From the NCBI GenBank assembly GCA_963850345.1, contig CAWKKW010000009.1, positions 660,570 to 724,569 on the forward strand: a stretch of 64,000 nucleotides of DNA, written 5' to 3'. The notes under the pieces are model-generated. The model ran no database searches. It was given only the letters and a program-made list of their open reading frames with translations, and had not been told where the DNA came from. Both the position numbers and the translations under genes were made by a program. The DNA comes from CAWKKW01 sp963850345. GTDB lineage: Bacteria; Acidobacteriota; Terriglobia; Terriglobales; Acidobacteriaceae. Below, in pieces: positions 8,728 to 15,977 of the stretch; the stretch's first letter is position 1; every line of letters starts with the position of its first letter.

Positions 8728-9319
8728 GATGGATAGGGGCCTCGTCGTGCGTGGAGGCTGAACTGCCTGGGACCTCGTTGCCGCTCACAAAATATCGCTC
8801 CGCATTGGGCGATGGCGTCTCGGGCGCGATCTGCGCTACCTCCGCCACTGGATCCGCCGAGGCCGCTACCGCTGACGCCTTCGCTAGCAGGTCCGCCGCA
8901 TCCGTTGTCTCTGCGACCTCCGCCGCCTCCGCCGCAGCGGCGGTCCCGTCTGTCGGTACAGCAGCGTCCGTCTGACTGGCAGAGAACGAATCCGCGTACG
9001 GGGCGACCGGTTCGTTGTTGTAGTTGCTGGCGTACTCTGCGCTCTGGCTGACCGCCGCGCCCTCGCTTGGGGGCATGATGCTCGGCTGCGTCTCACTGGT
9101 CGAACTCACCGGAATCGCGGCCTGCGCCTCCAAAGCTTTCTGCCGGTCGGCTTGCTCTGAGGCGCGTAACTCTTCTTCTATCTGCAACTTAAAGTCATTG
9201 CTGGCACGGCGGAACTCCACCATCAGCTTGCCGATCTGGCGGCCGATCTCCGGCAGCTTCTTTGGCCCAAATACCACCAGCGCCAGCAGGAAAATAAAGA
9301 TCGTGTCGCCAAAATGCAT
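8720..9319 (-). CDS. tatB: Sec-independent translocase protein TatB/TatA type
   Basis: 199 residues. One N-terminal TM helix (F-G-D-T-I-F-I-F-L-L-A-L-V-V-F-G) is followed by the F-G-P-K-K-L-P-E-I-G-R-Q-I-G hinge and an amphipathic helix (K-L-M-V-E-F-R-R-A-S-N-D-F-K). This is the TatA/B layout; position before tatC and the length favour TatB. Residues from about 70 are a long Ala/Glu/Ser/Pro-rich low-complexity tail, unusual in size and probably disordered. First gene of a tatB-tatC-cyclase operon. Confidence 0.88.
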   Translation of the reverse strand: MHFGDTIFIFLLALVVFGPKKLPEIGRQIGKLMVEFRRASNDFKLQIEEELRASEQADRQKALEAQAAIPVSSTSETQPSIMPPSEGAAVSQSAEYASNYNNEPVAPYADSFSASQTDAAVPTDGTAAAAEAAEVAETTDAADLLAKASAVAASADPVAEVAQIAPETPSPNAERYFVSGNEVPGSSASTHDEAPIHHG

Positions 9320-9425
9320 CGTCCCTCATGATACCCGTCCCGCGGGTCTGCTCACAAACTCTGCTAACTCCGTCGGTTGTACGAGATTGGTCCCATCACT
9401 AGATGCACCGATTGCAGCCAAAACT

Positions 9426-9445
9426 CTGTTACAGGTGTATTACAC
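9426..9445. promoter_or_regulatory. Palindromic sites upstream of the nadA riboswitch
   Basis: Two abutting palindromes: CTGTTACAG at 9426-9434 and GTGTATTACAC at 9435-9445. A third, CTGTATTACAG, lies at 9509-9519 just before the riboswitch, 74 bases after the second (about seven helical turns). They could be operator sites for a transcription factor at the nadA promoter. No regulator is known for this motif to me. Confidence 0.4.
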
Positions 9446-9518
9446 TAAGCGGGCGATTCGCGTCTCTCAGGTGGATGGATTTTGCGTCGAGCCGAAGGGG
9501 AAGCGCATCTGTATTACA

Positions 9519-9641
9519 GGGTTGCAACATCCCCGTGGGTTGGGCGGCGACGCCGCAGCGAATCCACTGCAACCGTGAAGTGCTTTCAACATCCCCGTCC
9601 ATCGCGCTGTCACCAGCCAGTTGGACTGAAGGCGGAACGCT
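9519..9641 (+). promoter_or_regulatory. Tandem NAD+-I (nadA motif) riboswitch controlling nadA translation
   Basis: Two similar domains, each carrying CAACATCCCCGT (9525-9536 and 9587-9598). Domain 1: stem 9520-9525 with 9569-9574 (six perfect pairs), inner stem GTGG 9535-9538 with CCAC 9564-9567, and a GC hairpin near 9544-9556. Domain 2: GCTTTC 9582-9587 with GAAGGC 9628-9633, and GTCC 9597-9600 with GGAC 9623-9626. The 3' strand of the domain 2 stem contains the nadA Shine-Dalgarno (AAGGCGG, 9629-9635), so ligand-stabilised folding would hide it. This matches the known NAD+-I class: tandem, acidobacterial, upstream of nadA. Domain 1 is the known NAD+/ADP-binding one. Confidence comes from motif, pairing and gene context together. 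Confidence 0.9.
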
Positions 9642-10786
9642 TTGAGCTTACTTGTGGAAGATGTCGCAGAATCGTCTCTGGCCGTAGGCACAGCCGATCA
9701 CTGCTCTCTCGATAATTATCTTGCGCTGCCCGATCACACCATGGATGACCGGATCGCAGCCGCGCGCGCCCAACTCGGCACCTCGACCATCCTGCTCGGC
9801 CACCACTACCAGCGCGACGAGGTCATTCGCTTCGCCGACGTCACTGGCGACTCTTACAAACTCTCAAAGATTGCCGCCGAAACCCGCAGCCGCTACGTCG
9901 TGTTCTGTGGGGTTCACTTCATGGCGGAAAGCGCCGATATCCTCGGGCCCGAAGACCAGCAGGTGATTCTTCCCGATCTCAATGCGGGCTGCTCCATGGC
10001 GGACATGGCAGAGATCGGGCAGGTCGAAGATTGCTGGGACGCTCTGTTAGCCGCGGGCCTCGAAGGCGACATCCTCCCGCTCACTTATATGAACTCCGCC
10101 GCGGCGATCAAGGCCTTCTGCGGAGAACGTGGCGGCCTCGTCTGCACCTCATCCAACGCGCAGGCCGCCTTTGAATGGGCGTTTGCGCGAGCCGGAAAAA
10201 TTCTCTTTCTCCCCGACCAGCATCTTGGCCGCAATACCGCGTTCGCGATGGGTATTTCCCTAAGCGAAATGGTCGTTTGGGACCCCTATCAGATCAACGG
10301 CGGCATCTCGCCCGATCGTCTCCGTGCTGCCAAGGTTGTGCTCTGGAAGGGCCACTGCTCCGTCCACCAGCGGTTCCTGCCGCGGCCACGTGGACGCGGT
10401 GCGTGCCAAGTATCCCGGTATCCAGGTGGTCGTGCATCCCGAGTGCCGCTGGGAGGTCTGCCAGAAGGCCGACGCCCTCGGCTCTACCGAACGCATCATT
10501 CAGCTTGTCACCCAGGCGCCCGCAGGGTTCCACCTTCGCCATCGGGACCGAGATTCACCTGGTCAATCGCCTGGCCCGGCAATTCGCGCCGCAGGGCAAG
10601 AAAATCATCACCCTCGACGACACAGGCTGCCTCTGCACCACCATGTACCGCATCAGCCCGCAACACCTGGCATGGGCCCTTGAAAACCTCATCGAAGGCC
10701 GAGTCGTCAACCGCATCCAGGTACGCGAAGATGTAAAGCACTGGGCACGCATCGCTCTCGACCGTATGCTCGAGATCAAAGGCTGA
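9642..10786 (+). CDS. nadA: Quinolinate synthase NadA, with two frameshifts
   Basis: [4Fe-4S] enzyme that condenses iminoaspartate and dihydroxyacetone phosphate to quinolinate in de novo NAD synthesis. The TTG start at 9642 is seven bases after AAGGCGG. Visible features: H-H-Y-Q-R-D-E-V, G-D-S-Y-K-L-S, the cluster Cys in N-A-G-C-S-M-A-D-M, T-S-S-N-A, P-D-Q-H-L-G-R-N-T, H-P-E-C and the late T-G-C-L-C-T-T. The frame breaks near 10382 after Q-R-F-L-P and near 10530 after Q-A-P-A-G. Deleting one base at each (a C/G near 10382, one T of the TT at 10530-10531) restores exactly 381 codons. The second is a two-base homopolymer. Both look like insertion errors. The riboswitch lies directly upstream. 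Confidence 0.93.
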
Positions 10787-10789
10787 CTC

Positions 10790-11224
10790 ATGAAGACCTT
10801 CACGCTGGAAGAAGCGCAGCAGTTAGTCCCGGTGCTTGAATCGCTGCTCAAGCGCGCCGTCGAGGCAAAGGCGGCGGCAGAAGACATCGAGCAGGAACTG
10901 CAGGCGCTCGCCCAGCGCGTCTTCCTCACCGGCGGCATGCGCGTCGACGTCGTCGGCGTGAGCCGCAAACGGACCGCGATGGAAGCCCTGGTGCAGCGCG
11001 CCAAGGATGCCGTCGAAGAGATCGACGCGATCGGTGTCCAGGTCAAAGATCTGGACACTGGGCTGCTCGATTTCCCCTGTCGGATCGACGACGAAATCGT
11101 CTTGCTCTGCTGGAAGATAGGCGAAGAACGTATCACTCACTGGCACACTTTGGAATCCGGATTTCGCGGCCGCCAGCCGCTCGATGAGCGGTTCAAACGC
11201 ACCAAGCCCGAAAAACCCAACTAA
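10790..11224 (+). CDS. DUF2203 family protein
   Basis: 144 residues, all-helical by appearance. The N-terminal F-T-L-E-E-A-Q-Q-L-V-P and the C-terminal F-P-C-R-I-D-D-E-I-V-L-L-C-W-K-I-G-E-E-R-I-T-H-W-H are hallmarks of DUF2203, whose role is unknown. It starts three bases after the nadA stop, so it shares the nadA mRNA and probably the NAD+ control, although no direct link to NAD metabolism is established for the family. Confidence 0.85.
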   Translation: MKTFTLEEAQQLVPVLESLLKRAVEAKAAAEDIEQELQALAQRVFLTGGMRVDVVGVSRKRTAMEALVQRAKDAVEEIDAIGVQVKDLDTGLLDFPCRIDDEIVLLCWKIGEERITHWHTLESGFRGRQPLDERFKRTKPEKPN

Positions 11225-11248
11225 TTGCCACCGCTCTTCGATCCAACG

Positions 11249-11554
11249 TCACTCGCTGAAGGGTACTCCGAACGTAAGCTCAGAGCTCGATGCGGGACGA
11301 GGTTGCGACCCGATTTCCGTCGGGTGCATCCCCATCTCCTTCCAGATTCGCAGCGCAGCCGCATTCATATAAAGAATTCGGAGCGCCTTGCGATCGGTGC
11401 CACGCTCGCTGTAGATGCTGATAGTCGGCAGCAGCCCCATTCGGTCCCGTTCGATCAGAAACAGGGCCATACTCACGGCGGGTGCATTCTTCGTGTCTTG
11501 GACTTCGTCCACGTCCTGCGTGATGACGGTGTAATGCCGCGCTACGCTGGTCAC
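11249..11554 (-). CDS. Small hypothetical protein downstream of the response regulator
   Basis: 101 residues from a GTG at 11554, 28 bases after the stop of the response regulator on the same strand, so probably cotranscribed. The segment R-I-L-Y-M-N-A-A-A-L-R-I-W-K-E-M-G looks like a real amphipathic helix. No family recognised. The non-ATG start and lack of a clear Shine-Dalgarno leave it uncertain. Confidence 0.45.
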   Translation of the reverse strand: MTSVARHYTVITQDVDEVQDTKNAPAVSMALFLIERDRMGLLPTISIYSERGTDRKALRILYMNAAALRIWKEMGMHPTEIGSQPRPASSSELTFGVPFSE

Positions 11555-11581
11555 CGGTCTGGCCCTGACTGAGCGGTCACC

Positions 11582-12229
11582 TTACAGGACCGTATCCAGG
11601 ACCATCGGGGAAGCCTCTGCGACTGGCACAGCAAAGCTGTGAGGAAATCCCGGGCTCATCGGATGGACGGTCGCATAGTAAATCTTACTTTGGCAGAACA
11701 CGCAATCTGCTTCATGGATGACGAAATCCGCAGTCCCGATCTCAAGCGGAAACGACCTCAAACACTCCGTGCAGGAGATGAGCGCCTGGCCGCAGGGGCC
11801 ATTCTCGCCCTCCCACGGCGAAATCCAAATAGGGGTAGAAGCTGCGACTCCGGCGCGAACCTGGTCGATGTGGGCAGCCGAATTCACCATGGCCACCAGG
11901 CTGGCCAGCCCGGTCGCCTTTTCGTAAAACGCATCGGCAGCTATCCCATGCGGAACCGCGTTCCCGGAAAATGCCCCACTCGAGGCAATCACATAGATGC
12001 CCGGCAGCTTTCGCCGGACCACGTACAGCAGTTCAAACCCTGACATGCGCGGCATGTTCAGGTCTGAGAGCAACACGTCCGGAGCTTCCTTCCTTATCTC
12101 CTCGAGTGCTGCAAATCCGTCTTCGGCGACCCGTACGGGGTAACCCAATGGTTCGAAGATTTGCGTCAGCAGCGTCCGAATGGACGGTTCATCGTCTACA
12201 ATCAACAGCTTTGCCTTAAGATCAGCCAT
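11582..12229 (-). CDS. Response regulator: REC domain plus cysteine-rich C-terminal domain
   Basis: 215 residues. The receiver domain spans about 1-120: L-L-I-V-D-D-E-P-S-I with the acidic pair, L-L-S-D-L-N-M-P with the phospho-acceptor Asp, then a Ser/Thr and Lys position (S-S-G, E-K-A). Residues about 145-190 hold C-G-Q-A-L-I-S-C-T-E-C and D-C-V-F-C-Q-S-K, which look like a small zinc-binding module in place of a DNA-binding domain. No cognate histidine kinase is adjacent. The output is unknown; it may act by protein contact. Confidence 0.82.
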   Translation of the reverse strand: MADLKAKLLIVDDEPSIRTLLTQIFEPLGYPVRVAEDGFAALEEIRKEAPDVLLSDLNMPRMSGFELLYVVRRKLPGIYVIASSGAFSGNAVPHGIAADAFYEKATGLASLVAMVNSAAHIDQVRAGVAASTPIWISPWEGENGPCGQALISCTECLRSFPLEIGTADFVIHEADCVFCQSKIYYATVHPMSPGFPHSFAVPVAEASPMVLDTVL

Positions 12230-12340
12230 CTTTCCTCAAATCCGAAAAATTGGTAATTTGACGCGAGGTTAGTTGAATTTGCGGCAGTGCGCTGTATCGA
12301 ATTGCTCAACTTGGCAGATATTGTCTGCGTTTCGGTCGAG

Positions 12341-13084
12341 CTACCTCGCGGGCGTCGAGGAGACCGTCGCGCACTGGGCGTTCTGATCAGAGAAATGATC
12401 GTGTAATACCACGTTCAGCAGCGATTTATGCACCTTGATTCGGCCGTTGTATTCCACAAACCCTAGCTTGCGGAAGCGGTTCATGAAAAAGCTCACTCGC
12501 GAGCGTGTCGTCCCAATCATCTCAGCCAGCGTCTCCTGGGAGATCTTTGGGATCAACATCTCAGGCTCGCCGGGTTTGCCAAATTCCGCCATCAGCAGCA
12601 GAATGCGCGCCAGCCTTTTCTCGCTCGAGTTGAAAAGCTGGTCCACCAGATCGGCCTGAGTTCGCATGCTGCGCGCCAGCAGAAACTTCACAAACATGTC
12701 TGAGAAGGTATGCTGCTCGTGCATGACGCGAATCATCTCTTCGCGATCAATTCTTAGCGCCTTACAACCGGTGACCGCCGTCGCCGATGCCATGCGCAGG
12801 CCGACTGCTCCCGCCATCGACTCCTCTCCGACGAAATCGCCGGCCGCGAGCAGCGTGATGGTCGCTTCTTTGCCCGATTTGGACAGTACAGTTAGCTTGG
12901 CGCGGCCGCTCTGCAGATAGAAAACGCAGTTCGCCGCACTTCCCTGGGCGAAGATCAGGTCGGCAGGCCTGAAGCTGACAGCCTTCCGACCCACGCCTCC
13001 GTTAGCAAGGAAAGCCGCGAGGTCGAAAGGTCCGGCGTACAAGGAAGGCATTTCTGCGACTCCAAACCCCCAAAAGGCAATCAT
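12341..13084 (-). CDS. Crp/Fnr family transcriptional regulator
   Basis: 247 residues. Cyclic-nucleotide-binding-like beta roll at about 25-140 (F-Y-L-Q-S-G-R-A-K-L, G-D-F-V-G-E-E-S), a long dimerisation helix near 140-170, and a winged HTH at about 180-240 (I-S-Q-E-T-L-A-E-M-I-G-T-T-R-S-R-V-S-F-F-M-N-R-F-R). No N-terminal Cys set is seen, so it is not an Fnr iron-sulfur sensor. The effector is unknown. An internal ATG at 13051 is an alternative start. No target site could be assigned. Confidence 0.9.
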   Translation of the reverse strand: MIAFWGFGVAEMPSLYAGPFDLAAFLANGGVGRKAVSFRPADLIFAQGSAANCVFYLQSGRAKLTVLSKSGKEATITLLAAGDFVGEESMAGAVGLRMASATAVTGCKALRIDREEMIRVMHEQHTFSDMFVKFLLARSMRTQADLVDQLFNSSEKRLARILLLMAEFGKPGEPEMLIPKISQETLAEMIGTTRSRVSFFMNRFRKLGFVEYNGRIKVHKSLLNVVLHDHFSDQNAQCATVSSTPAR

Positions 13085-13465
13085 CCATCATCCGGGTTAC
13101 ACTAGAATCGCATCTTTGTTAGGGGGCGACTGTGCTTTTTTGCTCAGGTTACCTCTCAAGGTCAAGTTTCTGAATCGCCCGGGCCCGTCCGGTCAAATCC
13201 TACCCAGTGCTAGCTGGCTACCAGAAGGAGTTTCAAGGTCTCCAGCAGGTTTACTCCCGAAATCCAATCAATTGATCGCGGATGAACTCTGCCATTCGTG
13301 CCCTGACGCGAGGCGGCTGCTGCTTTGCTGTGGGCGAGAGAACGCAGGGTATGTGTCCCAATCGCTTCGTGTGACAACTTCTTCATGTTGTCCCGACCTA
13401 TCTGTTTTCGTCGCGGCGAATGCTACAGTTTGGAGGAGGAGAGAAGTGGTGAGGAGAAGGATTGG
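13085..13465. other. Intergenic region without a recognised gene
   Basis: Between the divergent Crp-like regulator and the GT2 gene. Short ORFs occur on both strands but none has a plausible start context or protein-like composition. It should hold the promoters of both flanking genes; I could not pick them out. Confidence 0.5.
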
Positions 13466-14410
13466 ATGAGCGCGACGGTTTCGGTGATCATACCCGCGTT
13501 CAACGTAAGCAATTGTGTGGAACGAGCGATTCAATCAGCTTTGAATCAGACTCAAGCCCCGGTCGAAGTCATCGTAGTCGATGACAACTCAAAGGACTCT
13601 ACCGTCGAAGTTGTGACCGAGCTGGCGAAGGCGGACTCGCGGATCAAACTGCGGCGCCAACCAAGAAACATGGGTCCAGGTGCGGCTCGCAACGCCGGTA
13701 TTCAATCTGCTGTCGGCGATTGGATAGCACTCCTCGATGCAGATGACTGTTATCTGCCCGGTCGGCTCGCTGCCCTGACCACCTTTGCGGACGAGCATCA
13801 ACTTACCATGCTGGCCGACAACTTCTATCTCTACGATGGAGATGCAAAAAAGATAGCTAGAGTGGCAGTGGACCCTGGCCTGATTGGAAAACACCTCGAC
13901 ATCGGTATCGTTCAGTTTGTATCGCGCTGCTGCGGCAACACTTCTCAGGCGGTGGATTTCGGCTTGCTCAAGCCCTTGATGCGGCGCCGATTTATCCTTG
14001 ATGCCGGGATCCGGTACGACGAAACAATTCGCCACGGAGAGGACTTTCTGTTTTACTTCACGGCGCTGCACGCGGGTGCGACGTTTGCCTTACTTCCGGA
14101 CGCTTACTACCTCTACACCGAACGAGTTGGCACAATCAGCAGAAAGCGCTCGACGGTGAGTAGGACCATCACGGAGTCTGCATTGATGGAAGCAAAGGCC
14201 AGAGATTTAGCCAGGGACTGCGCGGCCGATCCTCCACTTCGCGCCGCGCTCCTGCGCCGGGCCGAGGCAATCCGAAGACTGGCGAACATCGCGAGTTTTC
14301 ATCAGAAAAATGTGGGGGGTAAGCTGCTGTCGGTGTTCGATCCTGTGTTGAGGAAGTACTTGGTCGAGAGAATCGCTTATAAGCTCAACCGGGTGCGACG
14401 AGACCGCTAA
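13466..14410 (+). CDS. Family 2 glycosyltransferase
   Basis: 314 residues from ATG 13466, preceded by GAGGAGAAGG. GT-A fold markers: V-S-V-I-I-P-A-F-N at the N-terminus, V-V-D-D-N-S-K-D-S-T, G-A-A-R-N-A-G and the DXD-like L-L-D-A-D-D. R-H-G-E-D-F-L-F is the typical catalytic-base region. No TM helix, so a cytosolic or peripheral enzyme transferring sugars to a glycan or lipid acceptor. It is an orphan here, 8 kb from the glycan cluster. The longer frame back to 13325 was rejected. Confidence 0.88.
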   Translation: MSATVSVIIPAFNVSNCVERAIQSALNQTQAPVEVIVVDDNSKDSTVEVVTELAKADSRIKLRRQPRNMGPGAARNAGIQSAVGDWIALLDADDCYLPGRLAALTTFADEHQLTMLADNFYLYDGDAKKIARVAVDPGLIGKHLDIGIVQFVSRCCGNTSQAVDFGLLKPLMRRRFILDAGIRYDETIRHGEDFLFYFTALHAGATFALLPDAYYLYTERVGTISRKRSTVSRTITESALMEAKARDLARDCAADPPLRAALLRRAEAIRRLANIASFHQKNVGGKLLSVFDPVLRKYLVERIAYKLNRVRRDR

Positions 14411-14489
14411 TCGCACAAGCGACAGCTACAAAATGTTGGGCCGGCAGCATTCGGTAGGCACAGTTTGATTTCGATAGCTTCTGAGTCGG

Positions 14490-15221
14490 TCACGAACCGA
14501 ACAGCTCCTGCGCACATTGTGGAATATCGCTTCCGGCTACACCTCTTTGCTGTGCACGATAGCAGCGCCAAAGTTCTTCCATGTGCGGCAGCCCGGACAC
14601 CAGGCCCATGCAGGCCACAATCACGGCGAAGTCCTTTAGCGGGACAGGCGGCTTGCGGATGCGCAGTTTGAACTCCGGTTTCTCCGGGCCGAGTCCAACC
14701 AGCGCCAGCGACTGCTCCGGATACAGGCACGCGAGGGTAGCGACGATATTGAAGGGAATGCTCTGCATGTAGCTATGTGTGTGTTGTTCGCGAGCAGGAA
14801 TTTTTCGGCGCGAGAGCGAATAGCTTACATCCCAGGCCACGGTGGCTTCATGCAGCAGCCAGCCCGCTCCCATCAGCGCCAGCGTTCCTGCATTCATCTC
14901 CAAAAACAGCCCGGACAAAATCGGTGCTCCTGCTTCGGCCATCATCACCAGGTGCATCATCGATTCCTTCACGCCGCTGGTGGTTTCAATTTTGGTTTGC
15001 CGATGCCACAGCCAATCCAGAAAGCCCACGCCCGCCCACACCGGCATGATGATGTACATCAGGTAGCGCCGCGCGGCCTCGTCTGCGGCTTGGCGGGCCT
15101 GATCACGTTCCATTTCGGTGCGCTGCCCGACCGGGCTGGACGGCTTATGCTTTCTGTTTCCCAGAAGAACCAGTCCAGCACCGGCCCCCAGCAGGATCGA
15201 GATGAGAGACTTTCTGGACAT
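14490..15221 (-). CDS. Integral membrane protein of unknown function
   Basis: 243 residues from ATG 15221, with AGGGG upstream. An N-terminal hydrophobic stretch (L-L-G-A-G-A-G-L-V-L-L-G) is followed by a charged region, then four or so membrane segments. Notable residues lie in the loops: D-W-L-W-H-R, E-S-M-M-H-L, L-H-E-A-T-V-A-W-D and H-T-H-S-Y-M-Q-S-I-P. Several conserved-looking His and acidic residues near membrane edges suggest a metal or haem site, but I do not recognise the family. Monocistronic. Confidence 0.75.
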   Translation of the reverse strand: MSRKSLISILLGAGAGLVLLGNRKHKPSSPVGQRTEMERDQARQAADEAARRYLMYIIMPVWAGVGFLDWLWHRQTKIETTSGVKESMMHLVMMAEAGAPILSGLFLEMNAGTLALMGAGWLLHEATVAWDVSYSLSRRKIPAREQHTHSYMQSIPFNIVATLACLYPEQSLALVGLGPEKPEFKLRIRKPPVPLKDFAVIVACMGLVSGLPHMEELWRCYRAQQRGVAGSDIPQCAQELFGS

Positions 15222-15977
15222 GTGAACCCCTGAGCGCTGACTCCTTCGCTCGGCCAGTCCGGCCAATGGCTAGTGGTAAAGCTGCTGTTGAGCGATGCCT
15301 CGAGTCGGCGTACGTGCATTTTGGGATGCCCCGCCAACTTAAAGAGATGCTGTCGCGAGCGGATCATGGCAGCCGCTTCACGCTTCGAGTTGACTGCCCG
15401 GTGCCCGAACTGGATCGGCGTCTGCGCCCGCAACCTGCAGTATTGCAACGGGGGTCACTCTCCTCCGATTCAGATCTCGGGAAGCTCGCACTGCCAACTG
15501 CGGGCCAATGGTGCGACCCTCCGCCTGCGCTTATGTCGGCTCCACACCTCCGTGACGATTCTGGTCGTGCAGCGTTTATCAAAACCTAAAATATACGTCC
15601 TTCGAAATCTATTGATGGCAGAACCAAGCTGAGGAGAAAACCCAGGTTATCCCTTCTTTGAAACACACTCTGAGCGGCAATCGCCAGTGCTCACTCGTTA
15701 ACGCGAGACGCTTTGGCTTGTGAAACGGTATGCAGTTGGAAGCTGGCACGTTCCATTAGGGATATATTTTATTTTTCTTGACAGTATTTACTCAGCCTCT
15801 CTATAGTCCGTCGAGTTCGTGGAATTGCGGTTGCAGGCAGTCTGCTCAGACTTTGTCTTGGACGGCGGACTTCCGTGATCGAGCCACCGAAGCACGAATT
15901 AGACCGGCTCTTCCCAGACCGGCAATTGACGTCAAAAACGCTTCAGTATTTGCGGGGCCTTAAAGGAGATCACCAAA
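15222..15977. other. Long non-coding leader region before the TonB-dependent receptor
   Basis: About 750 bases with no convincing gene. The ORF at 15266-15589 has no start context and antisense-like composition. A and T content rises from about 15590. The one clear element is a promoter at 15778-15807; the transcript would then have a leader of roughly 160 bases. Confidence 0.55.
15778..15807 (+). promoter_or_regulatory. Sigma-70 promoter of the TonB-dependent receptor
   Basis: A perfect -35 box TTGACA at 15778-15783 and a TATAGT -10 box at 15802-15807, spacer 18. An AT-rich stretch precedes the -35, like an UP element. Position and strength fit a highly expressed outer-membrane protein. Confidence 0.7.

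Noticed and set aside
15266..15589. ORF of 107 codons before the TonB receptor
   Set aside because: No Shine-Dalgarno, composition unlike proteins here, and overlaps other-frame ORFs; treated as non-coding leader.
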